Shown piece by piece: positions 18,786 to 26,313 of a stretch of 64,000 nucleotides of DNA. Position 1 is the first letter of the stretch. Each line of letters begins with the position of its first letter. The stretch is from Roseomonas sp. GTDB lineage: Bacteria; Pseudomonadota; Alphaproteobacteria; Acetobacterales; Acetobacteraceae. Under the pieces are notes generated by a model. That model did no database searches and had not been told where the DNA came from. It saw nothing but the letters and a program-made list of their open reading frames with translations. The position numbers and the translations under genes were made by a program. The DNA lies in the NCBI GenBank assembly GCA_020249145.1, contig JADCGF010000003.1, forward strand, positions 124,001 to 188,000, in the 5' to 3' direction.

Positions 18786-19121
18786 TTACCTTGGAGGGAT
18801 TTCCGCCAGGGTGCGGAATACGGGCTTACCCGCCTGCCTGAAGCGTGCCACTTCCTGATCTGCGCCCTCGCTTGGGCCACCCAGCCGCAATACGGCATCG
18901 CAGCGCTCAGCCAGCGCGAGGGAGATGGGCATCATTACCTCATCAAACACATCGCCTTCAGCGACGGCGATGATCGGCAGCGCCATATTCACGCCAATCA
19001 CAGGCACATGGCCAAGGCGCAGAATGGCCAGCGCCGCGCGGTTCATTTCCGCAAGCCGCGCCGCGCGTAGCGCCTCATCCGCGCCACCGCTGGTATAGGG
19101 TGCCGCGATCATGATCCACAT
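18786..19121 (-). CDS. DUF4406-like protein
   Basis: 111-residue soluble protein resembling the DUF4406/nucleoside 2-deoxyribosyltransferase-like group. Visible features are the opening strand IMIAAPYTSGGADEALR, the loop LGHVPVIGVNMALPI, and near the end CDAVLRLGGPSEGADQEV, the usual glycine/serine-rich nucleotide-site loop. It lies three bases beyond the otnC stop on the same strand and may be the last gene of that unit. It is convergent with the ATP-grasp gene. Activity is not established for this family. Confidence 0.75.
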   Translation of the reverse strand: MWIMIAAPYTSGGADEALRAARLAEMNRAALAILRLGHVPVIGVNMALPIIAVAEGDVFDEVMMPISLALAERCDAVLRLGGPSEGADQEVARFRQAGKPVFRTLAEIPPR

Positions 19122-19124
19122 GGG

Positions 19125-19757
19125 TCAGCCGAAGGTGCTCAGCAGATCATCAACCTGCGCAGGTGTCAGGCTGCGCGCGCCAGCGCCGCGCAGCAGCAGC
19201 GCCAGGCGCGCGGCTTCTTCCAATTCCTCCGCCGCATGCACCGCATCTTCCAAAGTGCGGCCCGAGACTACCGGGCCGTGATTGGCCAGCAGCACAGCCT
19301 TCGCACCCTTCGCGGCTTCGTGAATGTCGCTTTCCATCGCCCCATCGCCTGGGCGGTAATAGCGGATCACCGGCAAAAGCCGCCCGACACGCATCACGAA
19401 ATAAGGTGTCAGCGGCGGGATCGGCGCGACCTCTCCGGGCTCAGCCAGACAGGCGATTGCGGTCGCGTGCGTCGAATGCAAATGCACCACCGCGCCAGCA
19501 TCGGGCCGCGCCAGCAGCACCGCGCGATGCATAAAGACTTCCTTGGAAGGTTTATCACCCGACACATGCGAAAAATCTGGCGCGAGCTTTGATATCCGCA
19601 CGGGATCAAGCCGCCCGAGGCAGGAATTGGTCGGTGTCATCAGATACCCATCGGGCAGGCGCACGCTGATATTGCCTGCTGTGCCCACCGAATAACCGCG
19701 CGCGAAAAGTGAGGCACCGAGTGTGGCAAGCTGGGCGCGCAGCGCGGCCTCATCCAT
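19125..19757 (-). CDS. otnC: 3-oxo-tetronate 4-phosphate decarboxylase (class II aldolase family)
   Basis: 210-residue class II aldolase/adducin-fold protein. The zinc triad is visible in VVHLHSTHATA (HxH) and LLANHGPVVSG. The N-terminus GYSVGTAGNISVRLPDG is the phosphate loop, and the acidic catalytic segment is GDKPSKEVFMH. It follows otnK with an 8-bp overlap, the standard pairing in which OtnC decarboxylates 3-oxo-tetronate 4-phosphate to dihydroxyacetone phosphate. The tetronate dehydrogenase (OtnD/LtnD) and isomerase (OtnI) are not in the window. Without otnK the call would be only class II aldolase. Confidence 0.88.
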   Translation of the reverse strand: MDEAALRAQLATLGASLFARGYSVGTAGNISVRLPDGYLMTPTNSCLGRLDPVRISKLAPDFSHVSGDKPSKEVFMHRAVLLARPDAGAVVHLHSTHATAIACLAEPGEVAPIPPLTPYFVMRVGRLLPVIRYYRPGDGAMESDIHEAAKGAKAVLLANHGPVVSGRTLEDAVHAAEELEEAARLALLLRGAGARSLTPAQVDDLLSTFG

Positions 19758-21015
19758 GGTCGAAAGCCTTCAGGAAGAAATCACGCGCGCCGAAATTGCC
19801 GGATTTGAGCGCCAAATGCAGCCCGCGCGGTTCAGCAAAAGTCCAAGGCACACCTGGATCAATCTCAGGCCCGATGCGCAGCGCCGTCACGCCAAGGCGC
19901 TGCACCACGGCGCCTGATGTCTCTCCGCCCGCGACCACCAAGCGGCCAACGCCTTGCGCGACCAGCCCTTCGGCTATCGCGGCCATGGCGGTTTCAATCA
20001 GCGCGCCGGCAGCATCGCGCCCAAGCTTTGCCTGGAGCGCCGCAACCTTTTCCGGCGGCGCGCTGGCGGCAATCACCACCGGGCGATCTGCGGCCAGTTT
20101 GCCCGCAACCCAATCCAGTGCTTGCGCGGTCAGTGCCGCCGCTTCCGGTGTTGCCAGCGCATCCAATTCCAGCACCGGCACGTGATCCCGCGCGAGGCCG
20201 ATTTGCCCGAGTGTCGCGCGCGAACAGGACCCCGCCACCACCGCCGCCATGCCCTGCATGGGGGGCAGGCTGGCCGCATCACCGCGCGCAGGCAGCAGGC
20301 CAGCGCGGCAGAAATTCTCCGGCAGGCCCATCGCAACACCGGAACCGCCAGTAATCAGCGCGTGTTGCGCCGCGGCTTCGCCAATCGCGAGCAAATGCTG
20401 ATCCGTCACCGCATCCACAATGGCGTAGCGTCGCCCTTGTTCGGCCAAGCGCATCATGGCCTGCCGCGTGGCAGCCGCGCCTTGTTCCACGGTATTGAAA
20501 GGCACCAGCCCCACCGCGCCATCGGTCTGCCGGCCCAGGACGCGCACCAAATTCGCATCCGTCATCGGCGTCAGCGGGTGGTTTTCCATGCCGCTTTCAT
20601 TCAGCAGCGCATTGCCGACAAAAAGATGCCCAAGGTAGATCGTCCGCCCATTGGTCGGGAAAGCCGGGCAGGCCAGTGCAAAGCCGGACCCCAAGCGCTT
20701 CAGCAGCGCATCCGCCACTGGGCCGATATTGCCTTGATCTGTGCTGTCAAAAGTCGAGCAATACTTCCAGAAAATCTGCTTCGCCCCGGCGGCGAGCAGC
20801 GCATCACAAGCGGAAAGCGATTGCGCCACCGCTTCACCGACCGGCGCAGTGCGGGATTTGAGGGCGATGATGATGGCATCCGCCTCCGGCAAAGGCCCGG
20901 TCGGCACGCCAATCACCTGCACGGCAGTCATGCCGCCCTTGACCAATGTATTCGCGAGGTCCGTCGCCCCGGTAAAATCATCCGCGATGCAGCCAAGCAA
21001 AAGGGGCATGTTCAA
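19750..21015 (-). CDS. otnK: 3-oxo-tetronate kinase (four-carbon acid sugar kinase)
   Basis: 421-residue kinase of the four-carbon acid sugar kinase family, formerly DUF1537. It phosphorylates 3-oxo-tetronate for the OtnC step in L-threonate or D-erythronate breakdown. The N-terminal domain shows LGCIADDFTGATDLANTLV (Asp-rich substrate loop) and FWKYCSTFDSTDQGNIG. The C-terminal nucleotide-binding domain shows VAGSCSRATLGQ and VVAGGETSGAVVQRLGV. The length is normal and the start has AAGG in front. A long open frame on the opposite strand is a codon shadow. Confidence 0.9.
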   Translation of the reverse strand: MNMPLLLGCIADDFTGATDLANTLVKGGMTAVQVIGVPTGPLPEADAIIIALKSRTAPVGEAVAQSLSACDALLAAGAKQIFWKYCSTFDSTDQGNIGPVADALLKRLGSGFALACPAFPTNGRTIYLGHLFVGNALLNESGMENHPLTPMTDANLVRVLGRQTDGAVGLVPFNTVEQGAAATRQAMMRLAEQGRRYAIVDAVTDQHLLAIGEAAAQHALITGGSGVAMGLPENFCRAGLLPARGDAASLPPMQGMAAVVAGSCSRATLGQIGLARDHVPVLELDALATPEAAALTAQALDWVAGKLAADRPVVIAASAPPEKVAALQAKLGRDAAGALIETAMAAIAEGLVAQGVGRLVVAGGETSGAVVQRLGVTALRIGPEIDPGVPWTFAEPRGLHLALKSGNFGARDFFLKAFDHG

Positions 21016-21897
21016 CTACCTTGCAGGAGGAAGGGCGAGGAAATCCTGATGGCCAATCCGCACCGCAAGCTGCCCCGCAGCCGCCTGGTCGCGCCGCAGT
21101 TCCAGCCAATCAAGAATCGCGTCAGCGCCGCGCCTTTCCCAATTCAGCGCGGCCATGGCGTGACCCTCAGCGATGGTGCGGGTGAAGGCGCGGGCGCGGC
21201 GATCCACCACCCAATCACTCGGCGCGCGATGAATGGCATAGCCATGCGCGGCGAAGGCTTCCGCCATCACGGCGGGCGCCTGAGGCCCAAGTGATGCGCC
21301 GCCAAAGCCCTTGTCGCGCGCCTGATCACGGCGAAAGCCGCGCGCCACCAAAGCATCGGCGGGGTGCGGTGGGCTGAAGCTTTCGCGCCCTGTCACATTC
21401 AGCGCGGCATAGAAGGGCAGGCGCCGCGCGGCGCAGGCCGCCGCCATGGCTTCCACCCAGCCGCGTGAGACCAGATCACACAACGCCGTGCTGACCACGG
21501 CATCCACGCGTTCCAAGGGCAGATTGGCCGGTGCGGCGGCCAGATCAGCAAGGATCGCCTGCACCCGCCAGGCGCCTGCGGGGCTATGCACCAGAAGCGC
21601 GCTGCGGCCCGGATTGGTGGCCGGCCAGCCGACAGCCTCTGCCCGTTCCGCAATGGTATCAAAAGCGCGGGCGATCAATTCCGGATCGCTATCCACCAGT
21701 GTCCAGCTTTGCGCGCGCCCGATGAAATGGCCAAGCCAGCGGAGCAAGCTGCCCGTGCCCGCGCCGAGATCAAGCAGGCGCGGGCGCGCGGGCAGGCTTG
21801 TGGCCAGCATCTGCGCGAGCGCATCATCGCGCGCTGCGGCATCATGCGGCTCTCGCAGATCGAGCCAATCACCATCGAAGCTTTCAGCCATGATCAA
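21016..21897 (-). CDS. SAM-dependent methyltransferase
   Basis: 293-residue class I methyltransferase. Motif I is RLLDLGAGTGSLLRWL, followed by the acidic strand end TLVDSDPELI (motif II) and VDAVVSTALCDLVSRGWV (motif IV region). The C-terminal part has no recognised domain. The start overlaps the end of the GT4 gene by 14 bases (or 8 if the ATG at 21891 is used), so the two are translationally coupled. It is the last gene of the pteridine-like cassette, where it may methylate the product or its sugar. That role is inferred only from context. The otnK gene begins one base after its stop. Confidence 0.83.
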   Translation of the reverse strand: MIMAESFDGDWLDLREPHDAAARDDALAQMLATSLPARPRLLDLGAGTGSLLRWLGHFIGRAQSWTLVDSDPELIARAFDTIAERAEAVGWPATNPGRSALLVHSPAGAWRVQAILADLAAAPANLPLERVDAVVSTALCDLVSRGWVEAMAAACAARRLPFYAALNVTGRESFSPPHPADALVARGFRRDQARDKGFGGASLGPQAPAVMAEAFAAHGYAIHRAPSDWVVDRRARAFTRTIAEGHAMAALNWERRGADAILDWLELRRDQAAAGQLAVRIGHQDFLALPPAR

Positions 21898-22930
21898 GAG
21901 CTTTCAGGAAAGCGCCAGCGCGGTCCTGCCAGCGCGGCAAAGCCTGCCCCGCGCGCCAGGAAGCTGCGGCCATGTCGGCGCGCAAGGCAGTGTCGAAAAT
22001 CGGCCGGCGCATGGCGCGTGATAGCGCGTTGTGGTCATCCAAGGCGGCAACCACAGCGGCATCTTCCGGCACAATTTCCGCAACTGCGCCGCCGGCGGTG
22101 ATCGCCATGGGCAGGCCGCGCGCCATGGCTTCTGCCGCCGCCATGCCATAGCCCTCATAGCGCGTGGCAAGCGCGAAGAGATCAGCCCGCGCATATTCCG
22201 CTTCAAGTGCCGCATCGGGCAAGGCGCCCAGGAAGCGCACGCGTTGTGCGACGCCAAGCTCGGCGGCCAAGGCGCGCAGCCCTTCGGCATGCACAGGATC
22301 GCGCGTCGCATCTCCGGCAATGGCGAGTGACCAATCAAGATCAGTGAGCCGCGCGAGTGCCTGCAGCAGCACATCATGGCCCTTGCGCGGCACCAACATG
22401 CCAACACTCAGAATGGCGCAGCCGGGGCCGGTGGAACCAAGGGCGCGGGGCGCCGGGTCTGTGCCTGGCTCCACCACGGTGATGCGCGCTGGGTCCACGC
22501 CAAAGCCTTCTGGCAAATCGCGCGCCGTGAGGGTGGAGGTGGTGATGATGCGCGCACACGCGCTGAACAACACGCGCTCGGCGGCTTTTAAGGCTTCGCG
22601 CTGGCCCTCAGGGGCGCCGGTTTCCAAGGCGGTTGGGTGATGGATCAGGGCAGCGGCGCCGCGCCTCGTCAATTCATCGGCCAGCGGCAAAAAGCTTGGC
22701 AGGCCGAGCCCATCAATCACAATGCGCGCATCGGTGGGGATTTCCGCCAAGGCAGTGCGGGCGGCTTCAGTGGCCGCCTCATCCGGGAAAGGATGGCGGC
22801 CCGCCAATTCCACCACGCGCACTTCCTGCCCCAGCGCGCGCAGCCCCTCGACCATGCGGCGATCATAGATGTAGCCGCCCGAAATGGCGCTGAAGGGCGC
22901 GGGGACGATAAGGTGGATGGCGCCGGTCAT
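21884..22930 (-). CDS. GT4-family glycosyltransferase
   Basis: 348-residue GT-B glycosyltransferase. The N-terminal domain has the glycine loop PAPFSAISGGYIYDRRMVEG. The C-terminal domain has CAILSVGMLVPRKGHDVLLQ, VRFLGALPDAALEAEYARAD, and the GT4 nucleotide-sugar signature RYEGYGMAAAEAMARGLPMA (E-x7-E), followed by GGAVAEIV. The start at 22930 is an ATGA overlap with the vapC stop; an extension to 23059 is a shadow. It lies between vapC and the methyltransferase in the pteridine-like cassette. The acceptor could be the pterin, but a cell-surface or lipid acceptor cannot be excluded. Confidence 0.87.
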   Translation of the reverse strand: MTGAIHLIVPAPFSAISGGYIYDRRMVEGLRALGQEVRVVELAGRHPFPDEAATEAARTALAEIPTDARIVIDGLGLPSFLPLADELTRRGAAALIHHPTALETGAPEGQREALKAAERVLFSACARIITTSTLTARDLPEGFGVDPARITVVEPGTDPAPRALGSTGPGCAILSVGMLVPRKGHDVLLQALARLTDLDWSLAIAGDATRDPVHAEGLRALAAELGVAQRVRFLGALPDAALEAEYARADLFALATRYEGYGMAAAEAMARGLPMAITAGGAVAEIVPEDAAVVAALDDHNALSRAMRRPIFDTALRADMAAASWRAGQALPRWQDRAGAFLKALDHG

Positions 22931-23370
22931 GTGATGCTTCGGGTACCTTGCTGATGCGCCCAAGGGTCTATCACCGCTATGCCGCAGCCGGCAAAATCGG
23001 CGGTATTGCGTGTGGCGATGGCGGCACCTTGGGCGCGGGCGGTGGCGGCAATTTGGCAATCGGCGAAGCTGATCGGGCGGCCCGCGGCGCGGCGTTCCAG
23101 AAATACATGCACAAGGGCGCTGGCGGCGGCGCTGTCAAAAGGAAGGATGCGGCCCGCGAAATCCTCGGTGATCATGGCTTCAATCGCGGCCATCAATTGA
23201 TCGCGCCGCTTGCCGGCGGGAAGCATGGCGGCACCGCGGCGCAATTCAGCCTCCCCAATCGCGCTCAAATACAAATCGGCGGCGTCCTGGGCGGCGAACC
23301 AAGCCAGCACGGCTTCGGATGGTGCGGGGCGCATGAGTTCGGAAACCACATTGGTATCCAGCAAAATCAT
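22927..23370 (-). CDS. VapC/FitB-family PIN-domain toxin
   Basis: 147-residue PIN-domain ribonuclease toxin. Acidic active-site residues lie in MILLDTNVVSELMRP (Asp5), AIGEAELRRGA (Glu), SFADCQIAATA (Asp) and TRNTADF (Asp). The sequence ISFADCQIAA is characteristic of the FitB subgroup. The FitA-like antitoxin precedes it by nine bases. Its stop overlaps the ATG of the GT4 gene, which is unusual because it couples a toxin gene to a biosynthetic one. Targets of PIN toxins are typically tRNA or rRNA. Confidence 0.9.
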   Translation of the reverse strand: MILLDTNVVSELMRPAPSEAVLAWFAAQDAADLYLSAIGEAELRRGAAMLPAGKRRDQLMAAIEAMITEDFAGRILPFDSAAASALVHVFLERRAAGRPISFADCQIAATARAQGAAIATRNTADFAGCGIAVIDPWAHQQGTRSIT

Positions 23371-23379
23371 GGGCGCGCT

Positions 23380-23622
23380 TCAATCGAGGCGCGGCGGTCC
23401 CGGCATGGCCTCGCGCGGCGGCAGGTCCAGATCAGCGCCGCCGATTGCGGCGAAGCGGCGATGGATGGCCAACCCCAGATCGGCGGTGGGGGCAGGGTGG
23501 CCCATGGCCTGGCGCAGAATATGGCGCGCCTCTTCTTCCATGGACCGGCCATGTTCGGCGGCGCGGATGCGCAGGCTCCGCTTCAGCGCCTCATCAAGAT
23601 TGCGAATGGTGATGCTGGCCAT
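23380..23622 (-). CDS. FitA/VapB-like ribbon-helix-helix antitoxin
   Basis: 80-residue antitoxin. The ribbon-helix-helix half is MASITIRNLDEALKRSLRIR then AAEHGRSMEEEARHILRQ, matching the FitA-like antitoxin family. The C-terminal tail (residues 45-80) is rich in Pro/Asp/Arg, as expected for the part that blocks the toxin active site. As in other such pairs, the protein probably represses its own promoter; a candidate operator lies just upstream. Confidence 0.9.
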   Translation of the reverse strand: MASITIRNLDEALKRSLRIRAAEHGRSMEEEARHILRQAMGHPAPTADLGLAIHRRFAAIGGADLDLPPREAMPGPPRLD

Positions 23623-23643
23623 GGGAGCGCCCTTCCTGATGCG

Positions 23644-23675
23644 ATCATTGTAATCATTGATTGCATTGCAAGCAA
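23644..23675 (-). promoter_or_regulatory. Candidate promoter and operator array of the toxin-antitoxin pair
   Basis: On the minus strand TTGCTT (23675-23670), 17 bases, then TACAAT (23652-23647), 25 bases above the antitoxin ATG. On the plus strand the pentamer CATTG occurs at 23646, 23655 and 23664, exactly nine bases apart, inside ATCATTGTA, ATCATTGAT and TGCATTGCA. The repeats cover the -10 and spacer, which fits an RHH-type autoregulatory operator. Confidence 0.45.
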
Positions 23676-23694
23676 GGCTTAGGTAGCGTTCAGG

Positions 23695-24144
23695 TCAAGC
23701 CGCCGGCTCCTCGCCCGGCGCCCCTTCATAAGCAGCCCAGGCGATATGGCTTTCGCGCAGCAGCACCTTGAGGCCCGTGACGGCCTTGCCGCCCGCGCCA
23801 AGCCGGCCATCAGCCAGCGCGGCAGACAGGCAGCGATGGATATGCAGGCAGAGATATTCGGTCGTGGTGTTCTGCCCGGCAAAGACTGGCTCCGCATCCA
23901 GATTGCGGTAATCGAAGCCGTCCAGAATGTGGCGGAGTTCCACCTTGGCCGCGGCGATATCCACCAGCAGGTTCAGGGGGTCGAGCTTCGGCGCGCGGAA
24001 TTCTGCTTCCACAATGAAGGTCGCGCCATGCAGGCGCTGGGCGGGGCCGAATTCCGCGCCGCGGAAGGAATGGGCGATCATGACGTGATCAACGACGGTC
24101 AGGCTGAACATGGGCGGGTTATCCTGTGCGGTTCGGCGTTTCAT
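23695..24144 (-). CDS. Divergent 6-pyruvoyl-tetrahydropterin synthase/QueD-like protein
   Basis: 149-residue T-fold protein of the PTPS/QueD superfamily. One zinc-ligand His is in MIAHSFRG and a second in QRLHGATF. The third His of the canonical LHGHSF is Ala, the catalytic Cys four residues before LHG is Ala, and the canonical DH pair is DY (GFDYRNLD). The late Glu (LLRESHIAW) is kept. As I recall, this set of changes defines a conserved alphaproteobacterial subfamily, so a different reaction rather than decay is likely. ATG at 24144 overlaps the stop of the dehydrogenase gene (ATGA); ATG at 24111 is a shorter option. Confidence 0.8.
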   Translation of the reverse strand: MKRRTAQDNPPMFSLTVVDHVMIAHSFRGAEFGPAQRLHGATFIVEAEFRAPKLDPLNLLVDIAAAKVELRHILDGFDYRNLDAEPVFAGQNTTTEYLCLHIHRCLSAALADGRLGAGGKAVTGLKVLLRESHIAWAAYEGAPGEEPAA

Positions 24145-25124
24145 GCACCATAGGTGACAAGGGGGCAAAGCGGCGCGGGTTGGCCGGGGGCGGGGTTGAG
24201 CAAGCCAGGCATGGCATCCGGCAAATCCTCAAACCGCGTGGCGGGGCCAATCAGCACTTCAAGTGCCGGGTCCGCCAGCAGCGCCAAAGCCTGCGCCATA
24301 CGCTCACCAAAGCTGCGGCGCCCGCGCATGGCGGGTGCGACGGCGCCGACTTGGCTTGAGATCAGGCGCAGGCGTCGGGAATGAAACGCCTCGCCCAAAG
24401 GAAGTGCGACTTCCTGCGCCCCGAACCAGGAAGCTTCGATGATGCGCGCTTCAAACGCGGCGCATTGCAAAGCCTGACGCAACCCAGCCGGATTGGCGCT
24501 GGCATGGATGATCAGCTCCTGATCCGCTGGCGCGGCTTCCGGTGCGGCGAAGGTGATGCCAAACGCCTCCGCAATGGCGCGGCGGGATGCGTCGGGGTCT
24601 ATAATCGTCACCGCCATGGCCGGGATGCGCGCGAGCAGATAAGCCACCAGCAGCCCAACCACGCCAGCGCCAATCACCAGCGCGCGTTCGCCGGGCAAAG
24701 GCTGCGCGTCCCACAGGATATTGAGCGCGGTTTCCATATTGGCGCCGAGAACAGCGCGGGCGTCCGGCACCGCATCCGGGACGGGCACGCACATGGCGGC
24801 GGGGGCGAGGAAGATATCCTGATGGGGATGCAGGCAAAACACACGCTTGCCCTGCACATCAGCGGGGCCTTCCGCCACATGCGCGACGGCGCTGTAGCCA
24901 TACTTCACCGGGAAGGGGAAATCGCCCGCCTGCAAGGGGCAGCGCATCACGCCATGCTGATTTTCCGGCACCTTGCCTGCCAGCACCAGCCGTTCCGTGC
25001 CGCGAGAAATGCCGGACGCCAGCATATGCAGCAGCGCCTGATCCGCACCGCGCGCGGGCAGGGTCTCAGTGCGGAGTTCCGCGATGCCGGGTGCAATCGT
25101 CCATAGGGCGCGTGCGATGGTCAT
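24141..25124 (-). CDS. Medium-chain (zinc alcohol dehydrogenase-like) dehydrogenase
   Basis: 327-residue MDR-superfamily oxidoreductase. The catalytic domain shows SGISRGTERLVLAGKVP and FPFPVKYGYSAVAHV, then FCLHPHQDIF. The cofactor domain has ALVIGAGVVGLLVAYLLARI and an acidic strand end (IIDPDASR), implying NAD(H). The layout resembles the BchC-like subgroup, but no bacteriochlorophyll genes are near. The catalytic zinc set (Cys/His/Cys) is not clearly complete: the usual GHE loop reads KYGYSAV. It overlaps both neighbours by four bases, so it belongs tightly to the RibD-like/PTPS-like unit. Confidence 0.82.
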   Translation of the reverse strand: MTIARALWTIAPGIAELRTETLPARGADQALLHMLASGISRGTERLVLAGKVPENQHGVMRCPLQAGDFPFPVKYGYSAVAHVAEGPADVQGKRVFCLHPHQDIFLAPAAMCVPVPDAVPDARAVLGANMETALNILWDAQPLPGERALVIGAGVVGLLVAYLLARIPAMAVTIIDPDASRRAIAEAFGITFAAPEAAPADQELIIHASANPAGLRQALQCAAFEARIIEASWFGAQEVALPLGEAFHSRRLRLISSQVGAVAPAMRGRRSFGERMAQALALLADPALEVLIGPATRFEDLPDAMPGLLNPAPGQPAPLCPLVTYGA

Positions 25125-25906
25125 GGATTGCCCCCGGGCCGCGCGCGGTCCAGCGCGGCGTCAATCAATATGTCCGGCGCAATATCATGCACGCGCCAGG
25201 CAAAGCGCAGCCCATCGGCGATGCGCGCCACCTCCGGCAAGGTGAAGGCGGGAATGCCCGAACCCAGCAGCACGGGTGCCACGGTGACATGCAGCCGATC
25301 CAGGCAGCCCGCTGCCAGAAAGCGCGAAACCGTGAGCCCGCCGCCTTCAACAAAAATGCGCGACGCTCCGCGTGCTTTCAGCGCAGCCAGTAAAGGCGGG
25401 ATGGCGAGGCCCCCGCCAGCCACACGCGGCAGGCGCAGCACTTCGGCCTGGCCATGGTGGTTATCGCCTTTGGCATCGGCGGCGCAGACCAGCAGTGTGG
25501 GCGGCCCGCTTTGGAAAATGCCGTAATCGGCGGAGAGCTTGCGATCCGTATCCAGCACCACACGCAGCGGATCAGGCCCCGGCACTTCGCGGGTGGTCAG
25601 GCGCGGATTGTCATGGCGCACTGTCCCCGCGCCCACCACCACGGCGTGGCAGAGTGCGCGCAGCCGATGCGTGTGCAGAATATCGCCCGGCCCGCCGATC
25701 CATTGGCTTGAACCGCCCGCGGTGGCGATGCGGCCATCCAGCGTTTGCGCGAGGCGCCCAATCACCCGGCAGCCGTCAGCAGCGGCGGGGGGCGCCAGCA
25801 CCGGGCCGAATAGCGCGGCAAGCGGGCCATCCGGCAGCGCCGCGCCGGCGCCATCACGGAGCGCGAGCAGGGCTGACCAATCGGCGGCGGGGGTGGTGGG
25901 TTCCAT
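25121..25906 (-). CDS. RibD C-terminal-like pteridine/pyrimidine reductase
   Basis: 261-residue protein with the RibD C-terminal/dihydrofolate-reductase-like fold, without the RibD deaminase half. Motifs are GRLAQTLDGRIATAGGSSQW, AVVVGAGTVRHDNPRLTTR (NADPH loop), PLRVVLDTDRKL, SRIFVEGGGLTVSRFL and GSGIPAF. RibD reductases act on the ribose of a riboflavin precursor, and stand-alone relatives reduce pterins or other sugar-heterocycles. It is the first gene of the overlapping minus-strand unit with the dehydrogenase and PTPS-like genes, supporting a pteridine-type substrate by inference. Confidence 0.85.
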   Translation of the reverse strand: MEPTTPAADWSALLALRDGAGAALPDGPLAALFGPVLAPPAAADGCRVIGRLAQTLDGRIATAGGSSQWIGGPGDILHTHRLRALCHAVVVGAGTVRHDNPRLTTREVPGPDPLRVVLDTDRKLSADYGIFQSGPPTLLVCAADAKGDNHHGQAEVLRLPRVAGGGLAIPPLLAALKARGASRIFVEGGGLTVSRFLAAGCLDRLHVTVAPVLLGSGIPAFTLPEVARIADGLRFAWRVHDIAPDILIDAALDRARPGGNP

Positions 25907-25982
25907 CGGCGCCTAAATGCCTGAGTGGCGCGCGGCGCGCCAGGGTAGGTTTCCCGGGTGCCGGGGGAGCACCGCAAAAAAC

Positions 25983-26010
25983 TTGAATAACGCTTGTCTT
26001 CAAGCATAGT
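25983..26010 (+). promoter_or_regulatory. Candidate promoter of the small membrane-protein pair
   Basis: TTGAAT (25983-25988), 16 bases, CATAGT (26005-26010); 4/6 matches in each box. It would start transcription about 40 bases before the ATG at 26056, which has CAGGAG in front. Confidence 0.35.
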
Positions 26011-26055
26011 CTGCACGACCGAAATGTTTCCCACCTGTTCAGGAGCCTTGGCAGC

Positions 26056-26283
26056 ATGCGGCGCTGGCTGAGCGACGAAAAAAACGCAAAGTTTGTTGTG
26101 AATGCTTTCGCTTTTGGTGTGACGTTCGCCTTCGTCTTTCGCTTTTTCAAAGAGGAGCACATGCTGGTCCGGTGGCTGCTGACTTGCTATGCCGTGGTGA
26201 CTTTGACTCTTATTGGGCAATACCTTGCGAAGATGATGCGGAACCCCGAGGACCAATCTTGCCAGCCCGATATCGCCAAATGA
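26056..26283 (+). CDS. Small two-helix membrane protein (first of pair)
   Basis: 75-residue protein with a charged N-terminus, a hydrophobic helix FVVNAFAFGVTFAFVFRFF, a short acidic/basic loop KEEHMLVRW and a second helix LLTCYAVVTLTLIGQYLA, ending in a polar tail. No family is recognised. CAGGAG about 11 bases before the ATG supports translation. The following gene encodes a protein of the same plan with a matching EE-x-LxR turn. Base composition is lower in GC than the flanking minus-strand genes, so recent acquisition is possible. Moderate certainty that it is a real gene. Confidence 0.55.
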   Translation: MRRWLSDEKNAKFVVNAFAFGVTFAFVFRFFKEEHMLVRWLLTCYAVVTLTLIGQYLAKMMRNPEDQSCQPDIAK

Positions 26284-26313
26284 CCGAGGCACTGCCTTTA
26301 GGCGGGTTCGAAT

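Noticed and set aside
19954..21294. 446-codon open frame on the plus strand opposite otnK
   Set aside because: Composition is antisense-like (rich in Arg/His/Gln) and otnK on the other strand has complete family motifs and an operon context.
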